Below, one piece after another: positions 17,648 to 25,464 of a DNA stretch of 64,000 bases. How positions within the stretch are numbered: the stretch's first letter is position 1; each line of letters begins with the position of its first letter. Made by a program: the position numbers and the translations under genes. This DNA comes from Bacteroidales bacterium. Its GTDB lineage: Bacteria; Bacteroidota; Bacteroidia; Bacteroidales; UBA7960. The notes below the pieces were generated by a model. It saw only the letters and a program-made list of their open reading frames with translations, was not told the DNA's origin and searched no databases. The stretch lies in contig SKRM01000004.1 of assembly GCA_007118495.1 (NCBI GenBank), forward strand, positions 62,001 to 126,000, in the 5' to 3' direction.

Positions 17648-19444
17648 TTATTTCCAGGTTTCAAGAAAGGCTTGCCTGAAGGATGTAAGCCAGGGGTCAC
17701 GCCCGGTAATCTCATCCAGTAGATCGTCTACAAGTATAGGCTCTTTGTGGTGTTCGCGGTAATATTTTGCGCTGCTTACACCTGCATCATGCTGCAATTG
17801 CATCAAAACATCGTTTTGCGGCGGATTGATGCGATCTCTGATAGCCAATAACAATTCGGTACTTCTGCCCGGAAGTCCGATCTTCGCATAACACAATACT
17901 CCTTCGGCCATTGATGCAAACGGCATGGCGTTCGCAAGGTAAGGGAAGAGTGCAGGGTACTTGAGGTCGACATCTCTGGCCAGCGACAATATATGCGCTG
18001 CAGTTTCAGGGCCATGCTCATCTTTCAGCTTTTCTGACTGTTTGCAGAAACTGGCAATCACACCAAATATTAAATCAAGGGCCAGATCATGATCCGGAAC
18101 ATACAAATGATTCGTTTGCTGGTATGCAATGGCACTCTCAAGGTATTTCTCGGCAAATACCGGATCATTATTCCTTAAAGCCCGTTCAGACACCGTAATG
18201 AAAGAGCGGTATATTCCCTGATGGGTTTTGGACAGCAAAGTATTCAACTCAACAGGCCGGTCATAAAACCCTTCGGTTTCATGACAGAATCTCTCAACAA
18301 AAGTCAGTATTTCAAGTGACTCCGTAAGCCTGTCTTCAGCAATCAATTCTCGCGACTCACTAAAGAAAAGGCCCAGCATAGTGTCGGCGAGTTGATTGGT
18401 TGATTCTTTGAGGTCTCTTTGGGGATACATCACAGATAAAATCCTGCCCAGCCGGGTCAGTGCATGACGTAGCTCCATGTCTCCCATATCTGCTTTTACG
18501 AGGGCGAGATGAGAAGGTATATGAAAGGGATTGTAAACAATGGCTGAATAAAATGATTCTCTTGCTTTTAAGGGCAATTCATCGCAAATGGCCCGGAGAC
18601 CTTGCTGGTAAAACAGTTCGTCAATTTGCATAATGGACGCGTTGAATCCTACACGTAGAGAATCGAGCTGTATCTGCAGTTGAGCCAAAGCCGGCAATAC
18701 CTTTTCAGGATCGTTGTTGTCAAGACCCAACCATTCATGAAAAGAGGCATAGCGAACCTCGCCCATCAAGGCTTCAGCTTCACACAGACCAAACTCATCA
18801 AGCAACAATGTTTCAGGATTGCTTAAATCTACCCCCCTGATAAGTTCATGTGCCGTTTGAATACTAGCCGGAGCCTCATAATAGCTTGCCAGGGCCAGAT
18901 TCCATTCTTCCATTCTTTGCAACATCCTCTGATCGTAATAAAAGGAAGCTGCTTTTAGCGAGACATTCACCGGAGGGTCCATCCCCCTCAAAACCGGAAA
19001 TGCCTCTGCTGACAGGCCGGCTTTTCCGGTTTCAAACCCAAGTGCACTGATTTTTGTATCATATACAATGTTTCCGGCCTTATCAGTAAACTCCAGCCAA
19101 AGATCTGCCTTGTCAGGCATTAACACCTGTTTCAGGCAAAAATCTCTGTATTGGGTATCGCCTGACAAATACATTGTATCGGCAATTAAGCGATACATGA
19201 TTTGTTCGCCAGATACTTCCATTTTAACTGTGAGGTAAGCATGGAGAGAGTATGAAGTAAATACCCTGAGCTTCCCTGACCCTTCGGCGATGGTTTTCAA
19301 TACTTCATTGACCACTTGTGCCCTGGCATCAGGATAGGGGTCGAAAGCAAAATCGTATCTGACCTGCAGCCTCGATTCATGAGGAAATGCGGCAGTTGTA
19401 TTTATGCATAGAAACAAGACCAGCACGGTCAGCATCCGAATCAT
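17648..19444 (-). CDS. Unrecognised secreted helical-repeat protein
   Basis: I do not recognise this protein. It has 598 residues from the ATG at 19444 (a TTG at 19456 extends the frame by four residues but is unlikely to be the start). A signal peptide MIRMLTVLVLFLCINTTAAF ends near residue 20. The first 130 residues look beta-rich (DKADLWLEFTDKAGNIVYD resembles a beta-sandwich). The rest, from about 150, is almost wholly alpha-helical with TPR-like pairs (for example KARESFYSAIVYNPFHIPSH and DPVFAEKYLESAIAYQQ). No catalytic motif is visible. A good TACCTTTG promoter element precedes it and it stands alone. A periplasmic or surface scaffold role would fit but is a guess. Confidence 0.7.
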   Translation of the reverse strand: MIRMLTVLVLFLCINTTAAFPHESRLQVRYDFAFDPYPDARAQVVNEVLKTIAEGSGKLRVFTSYSLHAYLTVKMEVSGEQIMYRLIADTMYLSGDTQYRDFCLKQVLMPDKADLWLEFTDKAGNIVYDTKISALGFETGKAGLSAEAFPVLRGMDPPVNVSLKAASFYYDQRMLQRMEEWNLALASYYEAPASIQTAHELIRGVDLSNPETLLLDEFGLCEAEALMGEVRYASFHEWLGLDNNDPEKVLPALAQLQIQLDSLRVGFNASIMQIDELFYQQGLRAICDELPLKARESFYSAIVYNPFHIPSHLALVKADMGDMELRHALTRLGRILSVMYPQRDLKESTNQLADTMLGLFFSESRELIAEDRLTESLEILTFVERFCHETEGFYDRPVELNTLLSKTHQGIYRSFITVSERALRNNDPVFAEKYLESAIAYQQTNHLYVPDHDLALDLIFGVIASFCKQSEKLKDEHGPETAAHILSLARDVDLKYPALFPYLANAMPFASMAEGVLCYAKIGLPGRSTELLLAIRDRINPPQNDVLMQLQHDAGVSSAKYYREHHKEPILVDDLLDEITGRDPWLTSFRQAFLETWK

Positions 19445-19475
19445 ACAATAGAGCAACTTTAAAAACCTGGTGCGG

Positions 19476-19483
19476 CAAAGGTA
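19476..19483 (-). promoter_or_regulatory. Promoter of the 598-residue secreted protein gene
   Basis: The minus strand reads TACCTTTG followed by C, the classic Bacteroidota -7 box, 31 bases before the ATG, with TTTC 17 bases upstream as a possible -33 element. Confidence 0.55.
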
Positions 19484-19554
19484 GCATTTTCTGACATTTT
19501 GAAAGGGATAACGGGCACTTCATGGCCAGCTGAAATAACAATTGAATAAAAGTT

Positions 19555-19562
19555 TAACTTTG
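19555..19562 (+). promoter_or_regulatory. Promoter of the yciO-like/kdsA operon
   Basis: TAACTTTG matches TAnnTTTG and lies 29 bases before the ATG at 19592. The -33 element is not clear. Confidence 0.5.
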
Positions 19563-19591
19563 TCTACTGATTAAACAGTAAATTGACAATT

Positions 19592-20212
19592 ATGCTCGTA
19601 AGAATACATCCTGACAATCCAAGTCAACGACTGATACAGATTGTCGTAAGCTGTCTGAGACAGGGAGGTGTTATTATATATCCAACCGACACTGTGTATG
19701 CCCTGGGCTGTGATATTAATCAACCAAAAGCCGTTCAACGTGTAGCCCAAATGAAAGGCATTAAGGCTGAAAAAGCAAACTTTTCGCTTATCTGTCATGA
19801 TCTCAGCCATATTTCAGATCTGACCAGACCATTCAGTACTTCGGTATACAAAGCCATGAAAAAGGGGCTACCTGGCCCATTTACCTTTATCCTGAATGCC
19901 AACAACAATGTCCCGAAGTTGTTTCAGAGCAGAAAAAAAACTGTGGGTATTCGAGTGCCTGATAATTCAATTGCCAGAGAAATTGTCAGGGAATTGGGAA
20001 ACCCAATTATATCAACTTCAGTGTATGATGATGATGCCATTCTTGAATACACCACCGACCCTGAGTTGATTCATGAAAAATACGAAGCGCTTGTAGACAT
20101 TGTGGTTGACGGAGGAAACGGAGGCAATCAGGCTTCAACCGTAATTGATTGCACTGGCCCTGAAATGGAAGTTGTCAGGCAGGGCAAAGGTGATCTTGAA
20201 GACATTATTTAA
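19592..20212 (+). CDS. YciO-type Sua5/YrdC domain protein
   Basis: This is a YrdC-fold protein of 206 residues from the ATG at 19592 (the frame is open to a TTG at 19583). The nucleotide-fold segment GGVIIYPTDTVYALGCD, PGPFTFIL and GIRVPDN belong to the Sua5/TsaC/YciO superfamily. TsaC/Sua5 make threonylcarbamoyl-AMP for tRNA t6A. However, the stretches NFSLICHDLSHIS and ISTSVY match the YciO branch, which lacks the Lys-Arg-Ser-Asn tetrad of TsaC, so the exact activity is open. It precedes kdsA by ten bases and probably shares its message. Confidence 0.85.
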   Translation: MLVRIHPDNPSQRLIQIVVSCLRQGGVIIYPTDTVYALGCDINQPKAVQRVAQMKGIKAEKANFSLICHDLSHISDLTRPFSTSVYKAMKKGLPGPFTFILNANNNVPKLFQSRKKTVGIRVPDNSIAREIVRELGNPIISTSVYDDDAILEYTTDPELIHEKYEALVDIVVDGGNGGNQASTVIDCTGPEMEVVRQGKGDLEDII

Positions 20213-20222
20213 ACATTCATTT

Positions 20223-21050
20223 ATGCATCCGGTTATTCACGAAATCATCAGCAGGCAATACCAGAGCGGGAGTCCCTTTTTCCTTATGGCAGGGCCTTGT
20301 GTCATTGAAGATGAACATATGGGCTTCTCCATTGCTGCCACCCTGAAAAACATTTGCAAAAAACTTGAGATTCCATATATATTTAAAGCATCCTATAAAA
20401 AGGCCAACCGCACCAAACTGGATAGTTTTTCTGGCATTGGTGACCAAAAGGCCCTGAACATACTGGGAGCCATCAGGCAAGAAGTAGGCGTTCCAATTGT
20501 CACAGATATACACACCAGCCACGAAGCAGACACGGCAGCCGAATATGCAGATATTCTGCAAATTCCTGCATTTTTGTGCCGGCAAACCGACTTATTGATC
20601 GCTGCCGGTGAAACTGGCAAAGTCGTAAATATAAAAAAAGGCCAATTTCTTTCTCCTGCTTCCATGTTGTTTGCCGTTGAAAAAGTGAGATCAACAGGCA
20701 ACCAGCATATCATCATTACTGAAAGAGGCACAACTTTCGGATATGGCGACCTTGTAGTTGACTACAGGGGGTTGCCAATTATGCAGGATTTTGGTGTACC
20801 GGTTGTACTGGATGTAACCCACTCATTGCAACAGCCCAACCAGGGTGAAGGAGTCAGCGGCGGATTGCCTCATCTTATCGAAACCATTGCCAAAGCCGGT
20901 ATAGCGGCAGGGGCTGACGGTATCTTTATTGAAACCCACCCTGAGCCAGGCAAGGCCAAATCTGATGGGGCCAATATGCTCAGACTGGATAAAGTTGAAG
21001 CATTACTCACCACACTGGTAAAAATCAGGAAAGCTATTCAGGACGCCTAA
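20223..21050 (+). CDS. kdsA: 3-deoxy-8-phosphooctulonate synthase
   Basis: This cytoplasmic enzyme condenses phosphoenolpyruvate with arabinose 5-phosphate to make KDO 8-phosphate, an early step to the LPS inner core, which shows the cell is diderm. It has 275 residues from the ATG at 20223; the frame is open upstream into the yciO-like gene but homology starts here. Motifs include FFLMAGPCVIED, the substrate-binding FKASYKKANR, TDIHT, QIPAFLCRQTDLL and DVTHSLQQPN. The family splits into metal-dependent and metal-independent forms. The Cys in MAGPCVIE is at the place where metal-independent forms have Asn, which suggests the metal-dependent type. Its stop overlaps the convergent M23 gene by four bases. 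Confidence 0.95.
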   Translation: MHPVIHEIISRQYQSGSPFFLMAGPCVIEDEHMGFSIAATLKNICKKLEIPYIFKASYKKANRTKLDSFSGIGDQKALNILGAIRQEVGVPIVTDIHTSHEADTAAEYADILQIPAFLCRQTDLLIAAGETGKVVNIKKGQFLSPASMLFAVEKVRSTGNQHIIITERGTTFGYGDLVVDYRGLPIMQDFGVPVVLDVTHSLQQPNQGEGVSGGLPHLIETIAKAGIAAGADGIFIETHPEPGKAKSDGANMLRLDKVEALLTTLVKIRKAIQDA

Positions 21051-22324
21051 ACAGGCATGGGATCACCCGGAAAATGCAGGCCGTCAAGCTTTACTTTCAT
21101 TTCGTTTCTCAAGCGGATGAAATCATTCATATATTCTTCAGGCAGGGGATCACCGCTAGGAAATTCAAGTCTTAAATGGTCGACTTGTTGGCCGTTTTTC
21201 CAAAACCTAAAGCAAACATGAGGACCGGTAGCCAAGCCGGTACTTCCGACGTAACCGATTACATCGCCCTGTGACACCCTCGTCCCCGGCCTGATGCCGG
21301 TGGCGAACCTCGACATATGCAGATACTGGGTCTCATATACTGAATTATGCCTGATACGGACATAGTTCCCGTTTCCACTGGTATAACTGGCCCTGGTCAC
21401 TACACCGTCACCAACCGCCAATATGGGCGTACCATGGGGTGCTGCATAGTCAGTTCCCAAATGGGGCCGTCTGTCACCATGAATTGGATGCAGGCGGCTT
21501 TGCGAATACCTTGAGGAAATCCTGAAAAATTCAAGGGGTGCACGCAAGAATACCTTACGCAAATTGTTACCCTCCGGGTCAAAATATCCCAAAATGGTAT
21601 CGGCCTCAAAACGATACCCCTCAACTTCTCTGCCACGATGATAAAAATATACGGCATCCACGTGAGACACGCCCACAGACCGGTCACCCACATAATTTTC
21701 AGCAAACAACACCTTAAAACGATCTCCCTTTTCAATACGGTAAAAATCAACTGTCCAGGCAAGAATGCTTGAAAGATGGAAAACCAGTTGGGGATGAATC
21801 TCATTGTCAACCAGTGTATTCCATAAAGATGAATAAATAACGCCCGTGGCAGTTTTCATCTGCTGTGTAACTTCTTTCTCATGCCTGCTAACCACAATGG
21901 AGTCACTCAGGTCAACAACCAGATAATCAAGGTCTGAAATTTCATAGACAAAATATTTCAGACCTGGCAAACTATCATTACGGCCGTAATATGCATAGTA
22001 GTTGTTTCCGCTCCTGATCCGTCTCGGGCTGAACACATCAGTCATCTCCCTTGCTATGCGGTCAATTTCAACCGGCCTCAGGTCAAAACGTGATAAGATA
22101 TGAGATAATGTTTGCCTGGCTGCAACAATACCCCGCTCAATATGGTACAATCCCTTCTGGAAACCGAATTCATCAAGCGTAATTTCTGGTATCTCGCGGG
22201 CTACAGGTTTAACGGCAACTGGTTCTCCGCGCATATCCCTGCCACTAAGCAATATTGCGGTGGCAGCGGTTAAAACAATGATGGCAGCAGATATATATAT
22301 GATGGAGCGTAGGGATCGTTTCAT
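21047..22324 (-). CDS. M23 (LytM) family metallopeptidase with HxC metal site
   Basis: This is a membrane-anchored cell-wall endopeptidase candidate of 425 residues from the ATG at 22324. An N-terminal signal anchor (about 7-27) is followed by a coil and a LysM/OapA-like region, then the LytM domain (about 275-385). The zinc motif His288-x3-Asp292 (HLGTD) and the catalytic-side His336 (YLHMS) are present. The last motif, normally HxH in TGPHLHFE, reads TGPHVCFRF with His369 and Cys371, so one zinc ligand position is Cys. The rest of the domain is intact. It would cut peptidoglycan cross-links or act as an activator if inactive. The YIP1 gene lies 25 bases upstream in the same direction. Confidence 0.88.
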   Translation of the reverse strand: MKRSLRSIIYISAAIIVLTAATAILLSGRDMRGEPVAVKPVAREIPEITLDEFGFQKGLYHIERGIVAARQTLSHILSRFDLRPVEIDRIAREMTDVFSPRRIRSGNNYYAYYGRNDSLPGLKYFVYEISDLDYLVVDLSDSIVVSRHEKEVTQQMKTATGVIYSSLWNTLVDNEIHPQLVFHLSSILAWTVDFYRIEKGDRFKVLFAENYVGDRSVGVSHVDAVYFYHRGREVEGYRFEADTILGYFDPEGNNLRKVFLRAPLEFFRISSRYSQSRLHPIHGDRRPHLGTDYAAPHGTPILAVGDGVVTRASYTSGNGNYVRIRHNSVYETQYLHMSRFATGIRPGTRVSQGDVIGYVGSTGLATGPHVCFRFWKNGQQVDHLRLEFPSGDPLPEEYMNDFIRLRNEMKVKLDGLHFPGDPMPV

Positions 22325-22349
22325 AGTAATTACAACAGACATTATGTAG

Positions 22350-22934
22350 TTATGCAGGTGCAAAGATAAATAAACCGCTAAATATCAATATGGTCAGATA
22401 AGCCAGGCTGAAAATAATAAAAAAACCTGCAAGTGCAAAACCAACCCGTTTATGGGGAGGGGTTTCAAGAAGATGTCCTGCGCCCCTTCCAAACAGAAAA
22501 ACCGTGTAAATCAAACCCAGAACGCTTACCGCGCTCATGGCGGGGGTAATGGCAGCCAAAGGTTGTGCAAGCATCAGGGGTGTAAGTGCTGCCATGATCA
22601 GGACCATGGTAGCCGATGAATCTTCTCTTGACTGAAAAGCCCTGGCCAACCTGGCCAATAATACAGAACCAAGCCAGACAGCAAACATGTAGCCTGCCAG
22701 AGTCAGCATAAATACTCCAGACAACTGATCTCCCCTGAGAATAATCCCATCCATGGCATGTGATTGCATTACACGAACCATTCGGCCGGCTGCACCAACC
22801 ACCATCAGGGGCAAGCCATATGAAATAAAAAAATCTTTGGGCCCGGGAAGTTCAGAGGCCAATTGTTTGAAAAAACTGTCACTCCGAAATAATATACCGG
22901 TGATGATCTTCAGGTTGCTTTCCTTTTTTGCCAT
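22350..22934 (-). CDS. YIP1 family inner membrane protein
   Basis: This is a polytopic membrane protein of 194 residues from the ATG at 22934, with five hydrophobic segments after a short cytoplasmic N-terminus. The opening KIITGILFRSDSFFKQL followed by YGLPLMVVGAAGR fits the YIP1 family, which in bacteria has no established role. The frame is open further upstream (to 23039), but family similarity begins at MAKKESN. A TAATTTTG element is only five bases before this ATG, which would make the mRNA nearly leaderless. The M23 gene follows after 25 bases. Confidence 0.7.
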   Translation of the reverse strand: MAKKESNLKIITGILFRSDSFFKQLASELPGPKDFFISYGLPLMVVGAAGRMVRVMQSHAMDGIILRGDQLSGVFMLTLAGYMFAVWLGSVLLARLARAFQSREDSSATMVLIMAALTPLMLAQPLAAITPAMSAVSVLGLIYTVFLFGRGAGHLLETPPHKRVGFALAGFFIIFSLAYLTILIFSGLFIFAPA

Positions 22935-22939
22935 AATGC

Positions 22940-22947
22940 CAAAATTA
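22940..22947 (-). promoter_or_regulatory. Possible -7 element very close to the YIP1 start
   Basis: The minus strand reads TAATTTTG, ending five bases before the ATG at 22934. If used, the transcript would carry a leader of about three bases. A chance match in AT-rich sequence is possible. Confidence 0.3.
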
Positions 22948-23009
22948 AACAATTCAGCAAGGAGCTGACAAAAAAAGTAAGAAGAAATACTCTTTTTCAT
23001 TCCAATACT

Positions 23010-23017
23010 TACCTTTA
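23010..23017 (+). promoter_or_regulatory. Putative -7 promoter element of the xerC/D gene
   Basis: TACCTTTA followed by C, one mismatch from TAnnTTTG, lies 36 bases before the ATG, the same variant and distance as upstream of the first gap gene. Confidence 0.35.
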
Positions 23018-23053
23018 CACAATGATCATGAACCCACATCCGGTCAATGCATT

Positions 23054-23965
23054 ATGAAGCGCGATCAATGGAAGAACGGATTCAGCAACTACCTGCAACT
23101 GGAAAGATCCTTGTCAGAACATTCCATATCAGCCTATTTGTCTGATGTCGACAAGCTATATACTTTTCTCGGGATTTCAACCCAGGCCAGGTCACCTTTA
23201 CATGCATCACCATCAGACCTAAAAAAATTTATCAGTTGGATACACACTATGGGTGTGGCAGAAAGAACTCAGGCCCGCATAATTTCAGGAATCAGGTCAT
23301 TTTATGCCTACCTGATTCTGGAGGGAGCAATTCAAGTTAACCCTGCTGCAACCCTCGAAACACCGCGCATAGGCAGAAAACTTCCCGAGGTACTTTCAGT
23401 TGATGAAATGGATCGTCTCATTGGAGCCATTGATTTGAGCAAACCTGAGAGTCAGCGAAACCTGGCTATTTTAGAAACCATGTATGGCTGCGGGCTGAGG
23501 GTGTCTGAAGTTTTACAACTGAAGATATCAGGTGTTTTTTTCAGAGAAGAGTTTATCAAGGTTACCGGTAAGGGCAATAAGCAGAGAATGGTTCCCCTGG
23601 GCAGTGTAGCATTGAGATCTATCAGGAATTACCTGAACCACTCCCGGGTCATGATCAAACCTGCCAGGGGTTTTGAAGACCACCTTTTTTTGAATTCAAG
23701 GGGCAAATCCTTAAGCCGTGTCATGGTTTTCATCATTGTAAAAGCACTGGCTGAAAACGCAGGTCTGAAAAAGAACATAAGCCCCCATACCTTCCGTCAT
23801 AGTTTTGCCACACATTTGGTTGAGGGAGGCGCTGACTTGCGCGCAGTTCAGGACATGCTTGGGCATGAATCAATTACCACCACCGAGATTTACACACACC
23901 TAAGCAGAGAATATCTACGTGAAAACCTGATCTCTTTCCATCCAAGAGCCAGAACACTGTCTTGA
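23054..23965 (+). CDS. XerC/XerD-type tyrosine recombinase
   Basis: This site-specific recombinase of 303 residues would resolve chromosome dimers at dif. It has an N-terminal SAM-like DNA-binding domain (about 1-90) and a catalytic domain with all six active residues: Arg149 (GCGLRVSE), Lys173 (TGKGNKQR), His245 and Arg248 (HTFRHSFATHL), His271 (LGHESI) and Tyr280 (EIYTHLS). The length and lack of an extended arm-binding domain fit housekeeping XerC/D rather than a phage integrase. Which of the two it is cannot be told from one copy. It diverges from the YIP1 gene and converges on hemW. Confidence 0.93.
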   Translation: MKRDQWKNGFSNYLQLERSLSEHSISAYLSDVDKLYTFLGISTQARSPLHASPSDLKKFISWIHTMGVAERTQARIISGIRSFYAYLILEGAIQVNPAATLETPRIGRKLPEVLSVDEMDRLIGAIDLSKPESQRNLAILETMYGCGLRVSEVLQLKISGVFFREEFIKVTGKGNKQRMVPLGSVALRSIRNYLNHSRVMIKPARGFEDHLFLNSRGKSLSRVMVFIIVKALAENAGLKKNISPHTFRHSFATHLVEGGADLRAVQDMLGHESITTTEIYTHLSREYLRENLISFHPRARTLS

Positions 23966-23973
23966 CACCCAAA

Positions 23974-25098
23974 TTACACAATAAAAAGCCCTGAGGCAAT
24001 TCCATCGGCCAGGAATCTGCCGGCAGGGCTGACAATCAGGCGATCATCAATATGGTATACATGTCCCCTGCTGATGTACTTTGAAGCTTCACGAAGTAAG
24101 AATTGGGTGCGCTCCTGACCCCAGTTTGCCGTCACTTTTTGTAAGTCGCAACCCCACATGGTGCGCAACGATGTCATAATATATTCATTGTACTTATCCG
24201 TATCACTCAGCACCTCTCCTTCTCTGGGTAAAATACCTTGGCCGATAGATGAAATATACCGTTCTGTATTACTGATATTCCAGAACCTCTGACCATCCTT
24301 ATAACTATGTGCCGATGGACCAAGTCCGAGATAGGGCATGGCTGACCAATAAAGCAGATTGTGCAACGACATATGCCCCGGCAATGAAAAGTTTGAAATT
24401 TCGTAATGCAGATACCCTTTTGATTCAAGAAACTCCATCATGATCTCAAACTGCCTTGCACTTTGCTCTTCGCTCACGGCTTGATATTTACCCCGGCGGA
24501 TAAAATGAGCCAGTGCTGTTTTTTCTTCAACTGTTAAGGCATAGGCAGAAATATGGGAGATATTCATATTCACCAGGCGCTGAAGGTTGTCAATCCACAT
24601 GTCATCATCCAGGGTGGGAATTCCATATATCAGGTCGGCTGTGATATTTTCAAAACCTGCTGATTGTGCATTTTTCAATGAATCAATGGCTTGGTCGGTT
24701 GAATGTATGCGATTCAGGTAACTCAGGTCTTTTGCATGAAAAGACTGAATTCCGATGCTGAGTCTGTTTACAGGAGTCTGTTGCAATATCATCAACTTTT
24801 CCCTGCTTAAATCGTCAGGATTGGCCTCAATCGTAACTTCACAAGCGTCATCCAGAGAAAAATGCCGGCAAATCGCCTCGAAAATAGCATTGATTTCGCC
24901 ACCGCTCAACAATGAAGGCGTTCCGCCGCCTATATAAACTGTTTTTAGAGGTTTGTCAAAAAAGTCGGCGGTCATGGCTATTTCTGCCTTGAGGGCATTT
25001 AGAAAATCTTGCAGGTTTCGTCTTGAGACAGAAAAGTGAAAGTTACAATAGTGGCAGGCTTGCCTGCAATAAGGAATGTGTATATAGACTCCTGCCAT
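23974..25098 (-). CDS. hemW: HemW-like radical SAM protein (heme chaperone)
   Basis: This is a radical SAM protein of 374 residues from the ATG at 25098. The cluster motif is Cys11-x3-Cys15-x2-Cys18 (YCRQACHYCNF) and the GGGTPS and VSIEANP-like (VTIEANPDD) motifs follow, with a C-terminal HemN_C-like domain. It is shorter than HemN and lacks its extended N-terminus, so it belongs to the HemW branch, which binds and delivers heme rather than oxidising coproporphyrinogen. The frame is open upstream to 25188, but homology starts at MAGVYIHIPY and a promoter element lies within the upstream part. It faces xerC/D tail to tail. Confidence 0.88.
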   Translation of the reverse strand: MAGVYIHIPYCRQACHYCNFHFSVSRRNLQDFLNALKAEIAMTADFFDKPLKTVYIGGGTPSLLSGGEINAIFEAICRHFSLDDACEVTIEANPDDLSREKLMILQQTPVNRLSIGIQSFHAKDLSYLNRIHSTDQAIDSLKNAQSAGFENITADLIYGIPTLDDDMWIDNLQRLVNMNISHISAYALTVEEKTALAHFIRRGKYQAVSEEQSARQFEIMMEFLESKGYLHYEISNFSLPGHMSLHNLLYWSAMPYLGLGPSAHSYKDGQRFWNISNTERYISSIGQGILPREGEVLSDTDKYNEYIMTSLRTMWGCDLQKVTANWGQERTQFLLREASKYISRGHVYHIDDRLIVSPAGRFLADGIASGLFIV

Positions 25099-25185
25099 AT
25101 CTATGCTGCATTTTCGATCACTGCCACGTGGTCGGTAAGTGTTAATATCGATAGTATAAGTTTCTGATATTGTTCTGATCTTATT

Positions 25186-25193
25186 CAAAGATA
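25186..25193 (-). promoter_or_regulatory. Putative -7 promoter element of hemW
   Basis: The minus strand reads TATCTTTG, matching TAnnTTTG, giving a leader of about 85 bases to the ATG at 25098. This also argues against starting hemW further upstream. Confidence 0.4.
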
Positions 25194-25255
25194 AGAACCA
25201 ATTTTTATATACCCACGCTTCCCGTAAACTTCAGATGCATGATACGGTGTTACTT

Positions 25256-25300
25256 TGCGTCCGACAGTAATTTCGCATGAAAAAAAATTCATGTACATTT
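25256..25300 (+). repeat. 45-bp direct repeat, upstream copy (decayed pgeF promoter copy)
   Basis: An exact 45-base copy of 25393-25437, starting TGCGTCCGACAG and ending CATGTACATTT, offset by 137 bases. It contains a -33 like TTTC (25271-25274) and TACATTT at the -7 place. The base that follows is C instead of the G found in the downstream copy, so this promoter copy has lost the last consensus base. Confidence 0.9.
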
Positions 25301-25396
25301 CTTCTGTAAAAAAGCAGCCATTTTGTATTCCCAAAAAAACAAAATGGCTGCTTACAGATGGAACCGCTTCGCTTTCCCATGATTTTTTTTCATGCG
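25274..25396. repeat. Inverted repeat pair flanking an 84-base segment
   Basis: The left arm 25274-25293 (CGCATG, eight A, TTCATG) and the right arm 25378-25396 (CATGA, eight T, CATGCG) are reverse complements except for one missing base. The right arm overlaps the first bases of the downstream 45-bp repeat. Together with the third copy in direct orientation at 25411-25430 the same 20-mer occurs three times in 160 bases. Confidence 0.85.
25304..25357. repeat. Long hairpin inside the pgeF upstream region
   Basis: CTGTAA plus GCAGCCATTTTGT (25304-25326, with four extra A in the middle) pairs with ACAAAATGGCTGC plus TTACAG (25339-25357). The loop is about 12 bases. No T run follows the stem on the plus strand, and no gene ends just before it, so it is not an ordinary terminator. 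Confidence 0.8.
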
Positions 25397-25437
25397 TCCG
25401 ACAGTAATTTCGCATGAAAAAAAATTCATGTACATTT
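25393..25437 (+). repeat. 45-bp direct repeat, downstream copy (active promoter copy)
   Basis: This is identical to 25256-25300 over all 45 bases. Here the following base is G, completing the -7 box TACATTTG. It spans the -33 to -7 region of pgeF. Confidence 0.9.
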
Positions 25438-25438
25438 G
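25408..25438 (+). promoter_or_regulatory. Promoter of the pgeF-pepT-radical SAM-DUF6873 operon
   Basis: TTTC (25408-25411), 19 bases, then TACATTTG (25431-25438) fits the TTTG-N19-TAnnTTTG layout with one mismatch. The predicted start near 25441 leaves a leader of about 24 bases. Confidence 0.6.
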
Positions 25439-25464
25439 GGTATTATTACAAAAGTTCTTCCGCT

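Noticed and set aside
23054-23965. The tyrosine recombinase as a phage integrase or as the invertase of the nearby repeats
   Set aside because: It has the length and domain layout of housekeeping XerC/D, no phage genes flank it, and it is separated from the repeats by hemW. No link can be shown.
23974-25098. HemN (coproporphyrinogen III dehydrogenase)
   Set aside because: It is shorter and lacks the extended HemN N-terminus; the layout is that of HemW.
25185-25415. Open frame on the minus strand across the repeat region upstream of pgeF
   Set aside because: It lies wholly inside the duplicated, inverted-repeat region and a promoter, has no family resemblance and mirrors the hairpin sequence.
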